A stretch of 64,000 nucleotides of DNA from CAMLOF01 sp041913045 (GCA_041913045.1 JAYSGB010000017.1:13077-77076), one strand, 5' to 3'; shown: positions 55,700 through 63,917, counted from the first letter of the stretch. A program made the numbers and translations. Notes: generated by a model not told the origin, from the letters alone.

Positions 55700-56926
55700 A
55701 TGGCATTAAACATCCTTGAGCACGTTACCTTTGCCTATCAACCCATCTGGGGTTCCAAGCGCCAACTGATCGGCGTGCGTCTGCGCGTGCGCGCGCTGCA
55801 CCCGGATTCGGTGGATGCTGCACACCTGCTCGAGGTGCTGGAAGACGAGTGGTCGCACGACGCTCCTTTCCTGCTGGTTTCCTTCACAGACCAAACGCAA
55901 CTGTTGCAGGCGCTGGCCTTCAACCCGCACGATTCGATCTGGCTGGAGCTCCCGGACTTTGGCGAATACACGCCGCCCCAGGTGGTGCAGGCCGTGGCGC
56001 TGGCGCGCCGCGTTGGCCACCGGCTGGTGCAGCGTGCGCCGCTGGCGCGCGCACGGCCAATGGGCAACGGCACTGGTGCCAAGAATTTCCGTTACCTGTT
56101 GGACTTGTGGCCCGAGCAGGTGGCGCAGGCGATGGTGTCAGCCCAGCAGAAAGGGCAGCCCGGTGCGCAGCAGACCCCCTTGTTGCCGGAACAGCTCTAC
56201 CACCGCCTTGGCACCCGTGCGCTGGCGGCTCACGTGCTGGACGATGCCAAAGGCTGGGGCGTGTGTGGCTGGCCAGCCGAAGACGTGCTGAAGGCACACC
56301 AGCGCTACGGCGTGCCGGTGGACCGGCGCACGCTGGTACGGGTGCAGCAGGCGTTGATGCACGAATCGTCCATGGACGCTGTGGAACACCTCATCCACCA
56401 GGACGCGGTGCTGACGCACCGTGTGTTGCGGCTGGTGAATTCCCCATTGTTTGGTTCAACCCGCCAGGTTGAAACGGTGCGTCAGGCGCTGTTCTTGCTG
56501 GGGCAGACCCGCCTGCGCGACTGGTTGCTGGAGCTCATGCCAGGTTCCGCCACCGACGTGGACCTGTTCCCCGTGAGGCAGTCTTTGGTGCTGCGGGGCA
56601 AGTTGATGGCACATCTCATGAACGCCGGTGCGCAGAACAACCTGGCCACCGAAATCTACGTCACCGGCCTGTTCTCGGGCCTGGCGCAATTGACCAACGA
56701 ACCCCTGGGTGTGGCGCTGGGGCGCGTGCCGGTTGCGGATGCCGTGAGCGATGCCCTCTTGCGCCAAAGCGGGCCGTATCACGTCTACCTGGACATTGCC
56801 CGCCGCATGGAAGACCCGGAGCAGGTGGAGCACCTCTCGGCTTTTTGTTCCGAAGCGGGTTTTTCGCTGGATCAGGTCAACCGCGCCTTGTTGCGTACCT
56901 TGTCACAGTGGCGCAACGTGATCTGA
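55700..56926 (+). CDS. HDOD-domain signalling protein behind flgL
   Basis: A 408-residue protein starting 3 bases after flgL, hence probably part of the flagellar operon. The C-terminal half (about 200-400) is an HDOD domain (VDRRTLVRVQQALMHESSMD, AVLTHRVLRLVNSPLFG). The N-terminal half has the layout of an EAL phosphodiesterase (YQPIW opening) but lacks the EAL and metal-binding residues. So it resembles YuxH-type degenerate EAL-HDOD proteins, expected not to cleave c-di-GMP. A role in motility control is inference. Its end overlaps the converging 5'-nucleotidase gene by 24 bases. Confidence 0.8.
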   Translation: MALNILEHVTFAYQPIWGSKRQLIGVRLRVRALHPDSVDAAHLLEVLEDEWSHDAPFLLVSFTDQTQLLQALAFNPHDSIWLELPDFGEYTPPQVVQAVALARRVGHRLVQRAPLARARPMGNGTGAKNFRYLLDLWPEQVAQAMVSAQQKGQPGAQQTPLLPEQLYHRLGTRALAAHVLDDAKGWGVCGWPAEDVLKAHQRYGVPVDRRTLVRVQQALMHESSMDAVEHLIHQDAVLTHRVLRLVNSPLFGSTRQVETVRQALFLLGQTRLRDWLLELMPGSATDVDLFPVRQSLVLRGKLMAHLMNAGAQNNLATEIYVTGLFSGLAQLTNEPLGVALGRVPVADAVSDALLRQSGPYHVYLDIARRMEDPEQVEHLSAFCSEAGFSLDQVNRALLRTLSQWRNVI

Positions 56927-57838
56927 GGCCTCTGGCAGCGGATTGCTGACGCCACTGGCCACATGCCCGGCCGGTACATGGCGTGCCGCCGATTCAATGT
57001 GCCCCGTCTGATCGTCGAAGAAGAAATCGGGCTCGAACTCGCGCAGGAATTCGCCTTTGGGCAGGCCGCCCAGGAACATGGCTTCGTCCACCTCGATGTT
57101 CCAGTCCATCAGCGTGCGGATGGCGCGCTCGTGCGCCGGGGCACTGCGTGCGGTGACCAGCGCCGTGCGTATGCGCATTTGCGCCGTGCCTTCGCTCTGC
57201 AAGCGGTGAAGTGCCTCCAGCAGGGGCTTGAACGGGCCGCCCGGCAGCGGTTGCCCCGCCTTGCTCACTTCATGCTGCTGGAAGCCCTTGAGCCCCTGGG
57301 TCTGGTAGATACGCTCGGCTTCGTCGGAGAACAACACCGCATCGCCGTCAAACGCGATGCGCACTTCGTTCGGGTGAGCGTCTGAAGCGCGTACCGATTG
57401 CGGGTACACCCGCGCAGCAGGCACGCTGGCGTCCAGCGCGGCACGCACGTCGCTCAGGTGGGCTGACAGGAACAGGTTGGCGCGCAGCGGGCGCAGGTAG
57501 CGCCAAGGCGGCATGCCCCGCGTAAAAACACCGCGCTCTATCGGCAGTTCGTAATGCTTGGCAGAGCGGAACACGCGCATGCCCGACACCGGGTCGTTGC
57601 GCGAGAGGATGACCACTTCTACCCGCCTGCTACCGACGTCGTTGAAACTCAGCAGCTTCTGTACGAGTGAAAACGCCACACCCGGCCGGGCGGGCTGCTC
57701 CAGCCTTTCCAACTGCAGGCGCATGTAGGCCCGGTCGTCACCCTGTTCAAAGATGAGGTTTTCTTCCTCAAAGTCGAACAGCGCCCTTGATGAGATGGCG
57801 ACGACGAGTTGGCGTTCCAGGCTGGGTGAGGTGGACAT
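56903..57838 (-). CDS. Cytosolic 5'-nucleotidase (NT5C1/PF06189 type)
   Basis: A 311-residue protein of the cytosolic 5'-nucleotidase I family, seen in LVVAISSRALFDFEEEN, the IAFDGDAVLFSDEAE aspartate motif (about 162-176) and FLGGLPKGEFLREFEPDFFFDDQ near the end. It would dephosphorylate nucleoside monophosphates. It follows cobC by 17 bases, so it may belong to the ilvA-cobS-cobC transcript. Its link to cobalamin synthesis, if any, is unknown. Confidence 0.85.
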   Translation of the reverse strand: MSTSPSLERQLVVAISSRALFDFEEENLIFEQGDDRAYMRLQLERLEQPARPGVAFSLVQKLLSFNDVGSRRVEVVILSRNDPVSGMRVFRSAKHYELPIERGVFTRGMPPWRYLRPLRANLFLSAHLSDVRAALDASVPAARVYPQSVRASDAHPNEVRIAFDGDAVLFSDEAERIYQTQGLKGFQQHEVSKAGQPLPGGPFKPLLEALHRLQSEGTAQMRIRTALVTARSAPAHERAIRTLMDWNIEVDEAMFLGGLPKGEFLREFEPDFFFDDQTGHIESAARHVPAGHVASGVSNPLPEASDHVAPL

Positions 57839-57855
57839 GGCGTTGCCATCTTAGC

Positions 57856-58455
57856 TCAGCCAGGCGCGGGCCAATGCTGCACCAGCCACTGCCCTGGGGA
57901 GGGGGCTTCGCGCGGCCAGTCGCTGCCTTGCGTTGGGCAGGTAACGCCGTTGTGCAGCAGCGTCATCGCCCGCGCCACGCCTGCGTGCGTGATCCACACC
58001 ACCCGCTTGAGTCCCCGCTCTTGGCAGGTGCGGCGGCAGTCGTCCCAAGCGGTGGCCACCCGGCCCATGAATTGGGCCACGCTTTCGCCGCCACCCACGC
58101 GGTGGTGGGCAAAGTTCTGGTCCCAAGGGGCGAAGTCTTCTGCGGTCAGCGCACTCCATGGCTGACCTTCCCAGGCGCCAAAGTCCATCTCGGCCAGACG
58201 CTGGTCGGTGTGCATGTGCAAGACGGCAGGCCACTGCTGCACCAGCGCTTGTGCCAATGCTTGCGTTCGTTGCAGGGGTGAGGCCCAAAGCATCAAGCCA
58301 GGTGCAGACACTTTGGCCAACGCTGCGGTCAGAGCTGCGGCGGTCTCTTCGGTATGGGTAGGGTCGGCGGGTACATCGCTGCGGCCATAGCAGGTGCCAG
58401 GTTCCACGAGCGCACGCGCATGGCGCACCAGCCAGAGTTCAAGGGGGGCTTGCAT
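57856..58455 (-). CDS. cobC: Histidine phosphatase, probably alpha-ribazole phosphatase CobC
   Basis: A 199-residue histidine phosphatase with the catalytic LVRHAR (about 9-14) and second His in ITHAGVAR (about 155-162). Placed 6 bases behind cobS, it very likely removes the 5'-phosphate in the nucleotide-loop branch of cobalamin synthesis. The family also contains other phosphatases, so the name rests on context. Confidence 0.85.
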   Translation of the reverse strand: MQAPLELWLVRHARALVEPGTCYGRSDVPADPTHTEETAAALTAALAKVSAPGLMLWASPLQRTQALAQALVQQWPAVLHMHTDQRLAEMDFGAWEGQPWSALTAEDFAPWDQNFAHHRVGGGESVAQFMGRVATAWDDCRRTCQERGLKRVVWITHAGVARAMTLLHNGVTCPTQGSDWPREAPSPGQWLVQHWPAPG

Positions 58456-58461
58456 GACCCG

Positions 58462-59316
58462 TCAGCGCCAGCCAAGGGCCAGTGCCATGGCCAGGTAGGC
58501 AGCGATTTCGCTGATCTGCTGGCAGGCGCCCAGGCCGTCGCCGGTGAAACCTTGCAAGCGGCGGGCCAGGCGGCTGTGCACCGCCAGCCAGCCCAGGGCC
58601 GAGCCCGCCACGCCCCACAGCAGCACCTCGGCTTGCACTTGGGCCGTGGGCAGGCCACCGCTCCAGTGCGCAGGCAAGGCATCGGTCAGCCACAGTGCCA
58701 AAGTCACCGCCAGCGCGCACCACAAGGCGCCAGCGGCCAGTGCTGCGTTGCCTATCTGGTCTGCCAGGGGTTTGGACTTACTCTGCGCCGTGTCGCCCAC
58801 ATGGGGCAACAGCCGTATGGTCAGCAGGGGCCAGGTGCGCGACGTCACATGGGCCAGGGCCAGGCCCAGCGCGGCAATGCTGAGCGACACCTGGCCCAGC
58901 AAGGCCAACAGCACCACCTTGGTCAGCAGCACCAGCACCAGCGCCATGGCACCAAAGGCGCCGATGCGCGAGTCTTTCATGATCTCCAACGAACGCTCGC
59001 GGTTGTAGCTCCCGCCCAGACCGTCGGTCAGGTCGGCCAGACCGTCTTCATGGAAGCCACCGGTGACCCAGATGGTGGCGAAGGTGCTGAGCACCGCCGC
59101 CGCCCAGGGCGTGGCACTGGTGCCCGGCAGGTGCAGGCACAGCAACAGGTAGACCACGGCGGCTACCGTACCCACCACCAAGCCCACGCCAGGGAAGTGC
59201 GCGGCGCTGGCGCGCAGCATGGCGGGGCTGAAACCCACCCAGCGTGCCAGCGCACCGGTCACCGGTATGCGCGTGAAGAACTGCAGCGCCAGCAGAAAGT
59301 GCCTGATGCCTTGCAC
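58462..59316 (-). CDS. cobS: Adenosylcobinamide-GDP ribazoletransferase (cobalamin synthase)
   Basis: A 284-residue inner-membrane enzyme that joins adenosylcobinamide-GDP with alpha-ribazole (phosphate) to make cobalamin. Several transmembrane helices. Family signatures are FTRIPV near the start and GGFHEDGLADLTDGLGGSYN (about 86-105) with the acidic catalytic cluster. No other cob genes or cobalamin riboswitch are visible in the window. Confidence 0.94.
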   Translation of the reverse strand: MQGIRHFLLALQFFTRIPVTGALARWVGFSPAMLRASAAHFPGVGLVVGTVAAVVYLLLCLHLPGTSATPWAAAVLSTFATIWVTGGFHEDGLADLTDGLGGSYNRERSLEIMKDSRIGAFGAMALVLVLLTKVVLLALLGQVSLSIAALGLALAHVTSRTWPLLTIRLLPHVGDTAQSKSKPLADQIGNAALAAGALWCALAVTLALWLTDALPAHWSGGLPTAQVQAEVLLWGVAGSALGWLAVHSRLARRLQGFTGDGLGACQQISEIAAYLAMALALGWR

Positions 59317-59336
59317 GTCGCGCTGCCTGTGGCGGG

Positions 59337-60917
59337 TCAGGCCTTGAGGAACAGCCGGAACACAGGGTTCTGGGTCTCTTCCACGTAGGGGTAGCCCAGG
59401 GTGTCCAGAAACTTCTGGAAGGCCTTGCCGTCCTTGTCGGGCACCTGCAGGCCCACCAGAATGCGGCCGTAGTCAGCCCCCTGGTTGCGGTAGTGGAACA
59501 GGCTGATGTTCCAGTTCGGCCGCATCAGGCTCAGGAACTTGAACAGTGCGCCTGGGCGCTCCGGGAAAACGAAGCGCAGCAGGCGTTCTTCCTGCGCCAG
59601 CGGCGAGTGGCCACCCACCATGTGGCGGATGTGCTCCTGCGCCAGGTCGTCGTGCGTCAGGTCCAGCGTGGCAAAGCCGTGTTTCTCGAAGTTCGTGGCA
59701 ATCTTGGTGCTTTCACCCTTGCCGTGCGTGGTCAGGCCCATGAACACGTGGGCCACCTTGGCGTCGCTGATGCGGTAGCTGAATTCGGTGACGTTGCGCG
59801 GGCCACCGGGCAGGCCGCCAATGGCCTTCAGGAAGCGCTTGAAGCTGCCGCGCTCCTCGGGGATGGTGACCGCGAACAGCGCCTCGCGCTCCTCGCCCAC
59901 CTCGGCGCGCTCGGCCACGAAGCGCAGGCGGTCGAAGTTCATGTTTGCGCCGCACAGGATGGCCGCGTAGGTCTCGCCCTTGGTCTTGTTCGCCGCCACG
60001 TACTTCTTGATGGCCGCCACGGCCAGCGCGCCCGCAGGCTCAACGATGCTGCGCGTGTCCACAAAGATGTCCTTGATGGCCGCGCAGACAGCGTCCGTGT
60101 CCACGGTGATGAATTCGTCCACCAGGCCACGCGCCACGCGGAAGGTTTCTTCGCCCACCAGCTTCACGGCGGTGCCGTCGCTGAACAGGCCGACGTCGGG
60201 CAGGGTGACGCGTTCGCCCTGCGCCACCGACTGCATCATCGCGTCGGAGTCGTTCATCTGCACGCCGATGACCTTGATCTCGGGCCGCACGGCCTTGATG
60301 TAGTTGGCCACACCGCTGATGAGGCCGCCGCCCCCGATGGCCACGAACACCGCGTCAAGCCGCTGGCTGCCCAGGCTTTGCAGCTGGCGCAGCATTTCCA
60401 TGGCAATCGTACCCTGCCCGGCGATGACGTAGGGGTCGTCAAAGGGGTGCACGAAGGTCAGGCCCTGCTCCTTTTCCAGCTTGACCGAGTGCTGGTAGGC
60501 GTCGGAATAGCTGTCGCCGTGCAGCACCACCTCGCCGCCCAGCGCCTTGACTGCCTCGATCTTGACCTGCGGCGTGGTGGTGGGCATGACGATGACTGCG
60601 CGCGTGCCCAGCTTGTGTGCGCCCAATGCCACACCCTGCGCGTGGTTGCCCGCCGATGCGCAGATGACGCCGCGCTGCAGCTGCTCGGGCGACAAGTGGG
60701 CCAGCTTGTTGTAGGCGCCCCGCAGTTTGAAGCTGAAGACGGGCTGTTGGTCCTCGCGCTTGAGCAGCACCTTGTTGTGCAGGCGGCGGCTCAGGTTCTT
60801 GGCCGGTTCCAGCGCCGATTCCACCGCCACGTCGTACACGCGGGCGGTCAGGATCTTCTTGAGGTAGTCGGCGGGGGCCAGCGGGGCGGGCGTAGCAAGG
60901 GATTTTTTGGAAGGCAT
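59337..60917 (-). CDS. ilvA: Threonine ammonia-lyase, biosynthetic
   Basis: A 526-residue PLP enzyme that deaminates threonine to 2-oxobutanoate, the first step of isoleucine synthesis. The PLP Lys is in FSFKLRGAYNKL (about 61-72). The Gly-rich GGGGLISG phosphate cup follows near 197. Two ACT-like regulatory domains (about 340-526) allow feedback inhibition by isoleucine, which marks the biosynthetic form. It appears to lead a transcript with cobS and cobC (20-base gap). Confidence 0.96.
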   Translation of the reverse strand: MPSKKSLATPAPLAPADYLKKILTARVYDVAVESALEPAKNLSRRLHNKVLLKREDQQPVFSFKLRGAYNKLAHLSPEQLQRGVICASAGNHAQGVALGAHKLGTRAVIVMPTTTPQVKIEAVKALGGEVVLHGDSYSDAYQHSVKLEKEQGLTFVHPFDDPYVIAGQGTIAMEMLRQLQSLGSQRLDAVFVAIGGGGLISGVANYIKAVRPEIKVIGVQMNDSDAMMQSVAQGERVTLPDVGLFSDGTAVKLVGEETFRVARGLVDEFITVDTDAVCAAIKDIFVDTRSIVEPAGALAVAAIKKYVAANKTKGETYAAILCGANMNFDRLRFVAERAEVGEEREALFAVTIPEERGSFKRFLKAIGGLPGGPRNVTEFSYRISDAKVAHVFMGLTTHGKGESTKIATNFEKHGFATLDLTHDDLAQEHIRHMVGGHSPLAQEERLLRFVFPERPGALFKFLSLMRPNWNISLFHYRNQGADYGRILVGLQVPDKDGKAFQKFLDTLGYPYVEETQNPVFRLFLKA

Positions 60918-61059
60918 GAGCTATAACGGCTGGCGTCTATGGGCAGGGCGCAAATAGGAATGATAAGGCCCGTTGTGCGACCTCCACCATGCAGGCAGCC
61001 CCGAACCGTGGTCTGCAGTGGCGTTACCCCGTAGTTGGCCGCAGGTACAGATGACTCTG

Positions 61060-61755
61060 TCAATCTTGCAGGCGAGGCTGCAATTCAAGGGGGGCCAGTG
61101 TGTCGCGCAAGCGGTCGCGTGCTGGTGCAACCGGGTTCAGCGCCTGTTCCACATGGCCAATGTGGGCCAGCATGCGGCGACGGGCGAGTTCGGTGTCCCC
61201 GGCTTCAAGTGCAGCAACGATGCCATCGTGCTCGGCGCAAGATTGCCCTGCATCGTGCGCAGACTGGTAAAGCGTGGCCGCCAATGTGGTGCGTGCCGTG
61301 AGATCGCGAAGCACGTCCGACAACGCGCGCTGTCCCATGGCATCGGCCAAACAGACGTGAAAGTCGGCCAGCAGGAAGGCTCGGGTGGCTGGATCAGCTT
61401 CGACGATTGCCTGCTGTTCCTGCTCAATGTGGCGACGCAGGCGCCGGATCACTTGTTGCATGGGCCGACCGCCAGCCTCGGAGAGTATGCCTGCCTCGAT
61501 GACGCGTCGGGCCGAAAAGGCGTCGCGCGCCTCTTCGACCGAGGGTTCGACCACATACCAGCCCTTGCGCGATCGCACCTCGACGAAGCCCCGCGCCTGC
61601 AACTGCATCAGCGCCTCGCGCACCAGCGTGCGGCTGACACCGAACAACTCAGCGAGAGCCTGTTCGCCTAGCCGCTCGCCGGGGGCGAGCTTCTGGGCGA
61701 GGATGGCCTCGACCACCTGTTGCGCAATCTGGACCTGGCTGGACGTCGTGGACAT
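61060..61755 (-). CDS. GntR-family (FadR/FCD) transcriptional regulator
   Basis: A 231-residue regulator. The N-terminal winged helix (about 12-72, LFGVSRTLVREALMQLQARG) binds DNA and the C-terminal FCD domain (about 85-215) binds a small acid through conserved His/Asp metal ligands (ADFHVCLADA, HDGIVAAL). It lies 10 bases behind the symporter gene, so both share one promoter. A palindrome that fits FCD-type operators is upstream of the symporter. The ligand is probably the transported acid; not known. Confidence 0.9.
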   Translation of the reverse strand: MSTTSSQVQIAQQVVEAILAQKLAPGERLGEQALAELFGVSRTLVREALMQLQARGFVEVRSRKGWYVVEPSVEEARDAFSARRVIEAGILSEAGGRPMQQVIRRLRRHIEQEQQAIVEADPATRAFLLADFHVCLADAMGQRALSDVLRDLTARTTLAATLYQSAHDAGQSCAEHDGIVAALEAGDTELARRRMLAHIGHVEQALNPVAPARDRLRDTLAPLELQPRLQD

Positions 61756-61765
61756 GGTTCCGATC

Positions 61766-63085
61766 TTATCTGCTGGTTGCGCGGGGCAGTGCCACGTCAG
61801 CCTCTTCTATGTCCAGCACCTCGTGCGGCTCACCGTTTAGCACCGCATGGGCACGCGTGCGGTCGATGTCACCCTCCCACGCAGCGACTGCCACTGTGGC
61901 TACGCAGTTACCTATCAGGTTGCCCAGCGCGCGGGCGATACCCATGAACCAGTCAACCGACAGGACCAACACCAGGCCGATCGCGGGGATCGCAGGGATG
62001 GCCTGCAGGGTGGCGGCCAGCACAACGATGGCCGAGCCAGGCACGCCATGTGCCCCTTTGGATGTGACCAGAGAGATCGCAAGAATGGTCAGCAGGTCTG
62101 TCGTTGTGATGGGGGTGTTGGTGGCCTGTGCGATGAACACGGCCGCCAGCGTGATGTAGATGGAAAAGGCGTCGAGGTTGAATGAGTAGCCTGTGGGGAT
62201 GACCAAACCGACGGTCGAGTCGCGTACGCCCATGTGTTTGAGCTTGGCCATGACCTGCGGAAGCACACTGTCGGATGAGGTCGTGGCGAAGACCACAGCC
62301 AATTCCTCACGCAGGTAGCGCAGCAGTTTGAACAGGCTGAAGCCGGACAGACGCATGACAGTGCCCAGCACCACGACCACGAACAGGATCACTGCCACAT
62401 AGAACAGCGCGACCAGCATGCCCAGTTGTTTGAGCGAGCCGATACCGTACTTGCCCACTGTGAAGGCGATCGCACCCAGTACGCCGAATGGCGCCAGCTT
62501 GATGATGATGCCCATGGTCTTGAACAGCACGTGAGAGAGCGTATCGATGAAATTCGAGACCGGGGTGCCGCGTTCGCCCAGAAGGGCCAGGGCGCAGCCG
62601 AACAGTACGGCGAACAACAGGACCTGCAGCACGTCGCCGGTGGCAAAGGCGCTGACCACTGTGGTTGGAATCAACTTCATCAGGAATTCCACCGTGCCGC
62701 CCCCGGTGAGCTTGTTGGCATTCTCGGCGTATGCACCCATGGCTTTGGCGTCAAGCTGGTTGGGGTCAACGTTCATTCCCACACCGGGTTGAAACACGAA
62801 GGCCAACAGCAGGCCCAGGCCCAGCGCGATGGTGGTGATCACCTCGAAATAAATCAGTGATTTGACACCGACACGGCCAACGCGCTTCAGGTCGCCCGCG
62901 CCTGCAATGCCATGCACGACCACACAGAAAACCAGCACCGGAATGATCATTTTGATCAATTTTATAAATGCGTCGCCGAGTGGCTTGAGCTTGACTGCAG
63001 TCTCGGGCCAGACCATGCCAATGGCCACCCCGAGAAGCAAGGCCAACACCACTTGGCCGAACAGTGATTTGAAGAATTTGGGCAT
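61766..63085 (-). CDS. Dicarboxylate/amino acid:cation symporter (second DctA-like protein)
   Basis: A 439-residue DAACS-family symporter, a diverged paralogue of the DctA at 5725-7095. ATTSSDSVLPQVMAKL and GYSFNLDAFSIYITL mark the substrate and cation sites. The change from GTSSSES/LDGTS in DctA to ATTSSDS/LDAFS suggests a different substrate, perhaps glutamate, aspartate or another dicarboxylate. The ribosome site TAGGAGACTG is complementary to the candidate small RNA encoded just upstream. It shares a transcript with the GntR regulator. Confidence 0.92.
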   Translation of the reverse strand: MPKFFKSLFGQVVLALLLGVAIGMVWPETAVKLKPLGDAFIKLIKMIIPVLVFCVVVHGIAGAGDLKRVGRVGVKSLIYFEVITTIALGLGLLLAFVFQPGVGMNVDPNQLDAKAMGAYAENANKLTGGGTVEFLMKLIPTTVVSAFATGDVLQVLLFAVLFGCALALLGERGTPVSNFIDTLSHVLFKTMGIIIKLAPFGVLGAIAFTVGKYGIGSLKQLGMLVALFYVAVILFVVVVLGTVMRLSGFSLFKLLRYLREELAVVFATTSSDSVLPQVMAKLKHMGVRDSTVGLVIPTGYSFNLDAFSIYITLAAVFIAQATNTPITTTDLLTILAISLVTSKGAHGVPGSAIVVLAATLQAIPAIPAIGLVLVLSVDWFMGIARALGNLIGNCVATVAVAAWEGDIDRTRAHAVLNGEPHEVLDIEEADVALPRATSR

Positions 63086-63104
63086 TTCAGTCTCCTAGTA
63101 ATGC

Positions 63105-63112
63105 TATGCAAG
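63105..63112. promoter_or_regulatory. Second, partial copy of the GntR operator word
   Basis: TATGCAAG repeats eight bases of the reverse strand of the palindrome at 63129-63142. The two are 17 bases apart in inverted orientation. It lies 20-27 bases before the symporter start, a good place for repression. Confidence 0.35.
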
Positions 63113-63128
63113 ACTGTTGGTATTCCAG

Positions 63129-63142
63129 GCTTGCATACAAGC
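63129..63142. promoter_or_regulatory. Palindromic operator, probably for the GntR regulator
   Basis: GCTTGCATACAAGC is an inverted repeat of GCTTG and CAAGC. Its core TTGCATACAA differs in one base from the TTGTATACAA form common for FadR/FCD-type GntR proteins. It lies 44-57 bases upstream of the symporter-gntR operon. Confidence 0.55.
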
Positions 63143-63217
63143 AGTGTAGACAAAAGGCCGGTAAGCGTATTGAGGGTTATCCCAGGGGTATGCCCAACCT
63201 AGATGGTTGCAAAGGGC

Positions 63218-63343
63218 AAAAAAAAGCCCGGACGCGGGGTCCGGGCATGAACCACCCATAGAGGGCAGAGGAGACAACTGTCAGCGGGGCAGAGCCCCGG
63301 GCGATGAGATCAAAACCGTATGTGGTTTGGATTTCATACAATG
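63218..63343 (-). ncRNA. Candidate small RNA gene (about 126 nt)
   Basis: On the minus strand a promoter at 63350-63378 is followed by about 126 bases with no convincing reading frame, ending in an intrinsic terminator. Predicted structure, 5' to 3': a small stem AAACC/GGTTT; a stem CGGGGC-TCT-GCCCCG; an open pyrimidine-rich segment TTGTCTCCTCTGCCCTCT; and the terminator stem GCCCGGAC/GTCCGGGC with eight T. The CTCCTC core is complementary to Shine-Dalgarno sequences, as in several known bacterial regulatory RNAs with anti-SD motifs. The downstream symporter ribosome site AGGAGAC is complementary over 7 bases. No RNA family is recognised. Confidence 0.55.
63226..63246 (-). terminator. Intrinsic terminator with no protein gene in front of it
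   Basis: GCCCGGAC (63226-63233), loop of 5, GTCCGGGC (63239-63246): a perfect 8-base-pair stem. On the minus strand it is followed by eight T (63218-63225). It lies about 130 bases upstream of the symporter, so it ends a transcript that starts further right, the candidate small RNA. Confidence 0.8.
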
Positions 63344-63349
63344 GTTCTA

Positions 63350-63378
63350 AGTATAAACCCGAAATTTGTGCGTTGCAA
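63350..63378 (-). promoter_or_regulatory. Sigma-70-type promoter on the minus strand (small RNA)
   Basis: On the minus strand TTGCAA (63373-63378), exactly 17 bases, TATACT (63350-63355; five of six consensus). The predicted start is near 63343. Confidence 0.6.
63352..63357 (+). promoter_or_regulatory. -10-like box for the osmC-family gene
   Basis: TATAAA on the plus strand, with TTGGAT 19 bases upstream (63327-63332). It overlaps the opposing TATACT box, so the two promoters would compete for polymerase. Confidence 0.35.
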
Positions 63379-63408
63379 CATCTGGCTTTGATCGGATGTT
63401 GTTTTTTT
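63376..63408 (+). terminator. Terminator-like hairpin in the osmC leader
   Basis: CAACATC (63376-63382) pairs with GATGTTG (63395-63401) around 12 bases and is followed by seven T, 13 bases before the osmC-family start codon. It could be an attenuator or an insulator against read-through. Confidence 0.55.
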
Positions 63409-63421
63409 GGAGATTTCCGCG

Positions 63422-63871
63422 ATGGAATGCACCGTGACCTGGACCGGCGCCGCTGGTACCCGCTCGAACATGGGCTTTGTGGCTGAGACTGGCAGCGGCC
63501 ATGTGCTGGCCATGGACGGCGCGCCCGATGCCGCCAAACCCGAAAACGGCGGGGCCAACCTGGCGCCGCGCCCGATGGAGACCGTGCTGGCTGGCACTGG
63601 CGGCTGCACGGCCTATGACGTGGTGCTGATCCTCAAACGCGGTCGGCACGATGTGCGGGGCTGCAGCGTGAAGCTGACCAGCGAGCGCGCAGAGACAGAG
63701 CCCAAGGTGTTCACCAAGATTCACATGCACTTCACGGTGACGGGCAAGGGCATTCCGGCCGCTGCTGTTGAGCGTGCGATTGCGATGAGCCACGAGAAAT
63801 ATTGCTCGGCCAGCATCATGCTGGGCAAAACGGCTGACATCACTACCAGCTTTGACTTGATCGACGCCTGA
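63422..63871 (+). CDS. OsmC-family protein
   Basis: A 149-residue protein of the OsmC/Ohr superfamily, YhfA-like subgroup. The two conserved cysteines are in GTGGCTAYDV (about residue 61) and HEKYCSAS (about 125), the peroxidatic pair in the family. It may reduce organic hydroperoxides, though YhfA-type members lack a proven substrate. The ATG giving MECTVTW follows TTTGGAGA. Confidence 0.9.
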   Translation: MECTVTWTGAAGTRSNMGFVAETGSGHVLAMDGAPDAAKPENGGANLAPRPMETVLAGTGGCTAYDVVLILKRGRHDVRGCSVKLTSERAETEPKVFTKIHMHFTVTGKGIPAAAVERAIAMSHEKYCSASIMLGKTADITTSFDLIDA

Positions 63872-63882
63872 GTTTTTTGGCG

Positions 63883-63917
63883 GCCCAGGCGTGTGGGTTG
63901 GGTCGCCCAGGCGTGTG
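63883..63917. repeat. Short direct repeat after the osmC-family gene
   Basis: GCCCAGGCGTGTG occurs at 63883-63895 and at 63905-63917, 22 bases apart. Confidence 0.5.

Noticed and set aside
55700..56926. Active c-di-GMP phosphodiesterase
   Set aside because: The EAL and metal-binding residues are missing from the N-terminal half.
63226..63330. Glycine or other known riboswitch ahead of the symporter
   Set aside because: The conserved cores I know are absent, and the terminator lies after a promoter of its own far upstream of the symporter start.
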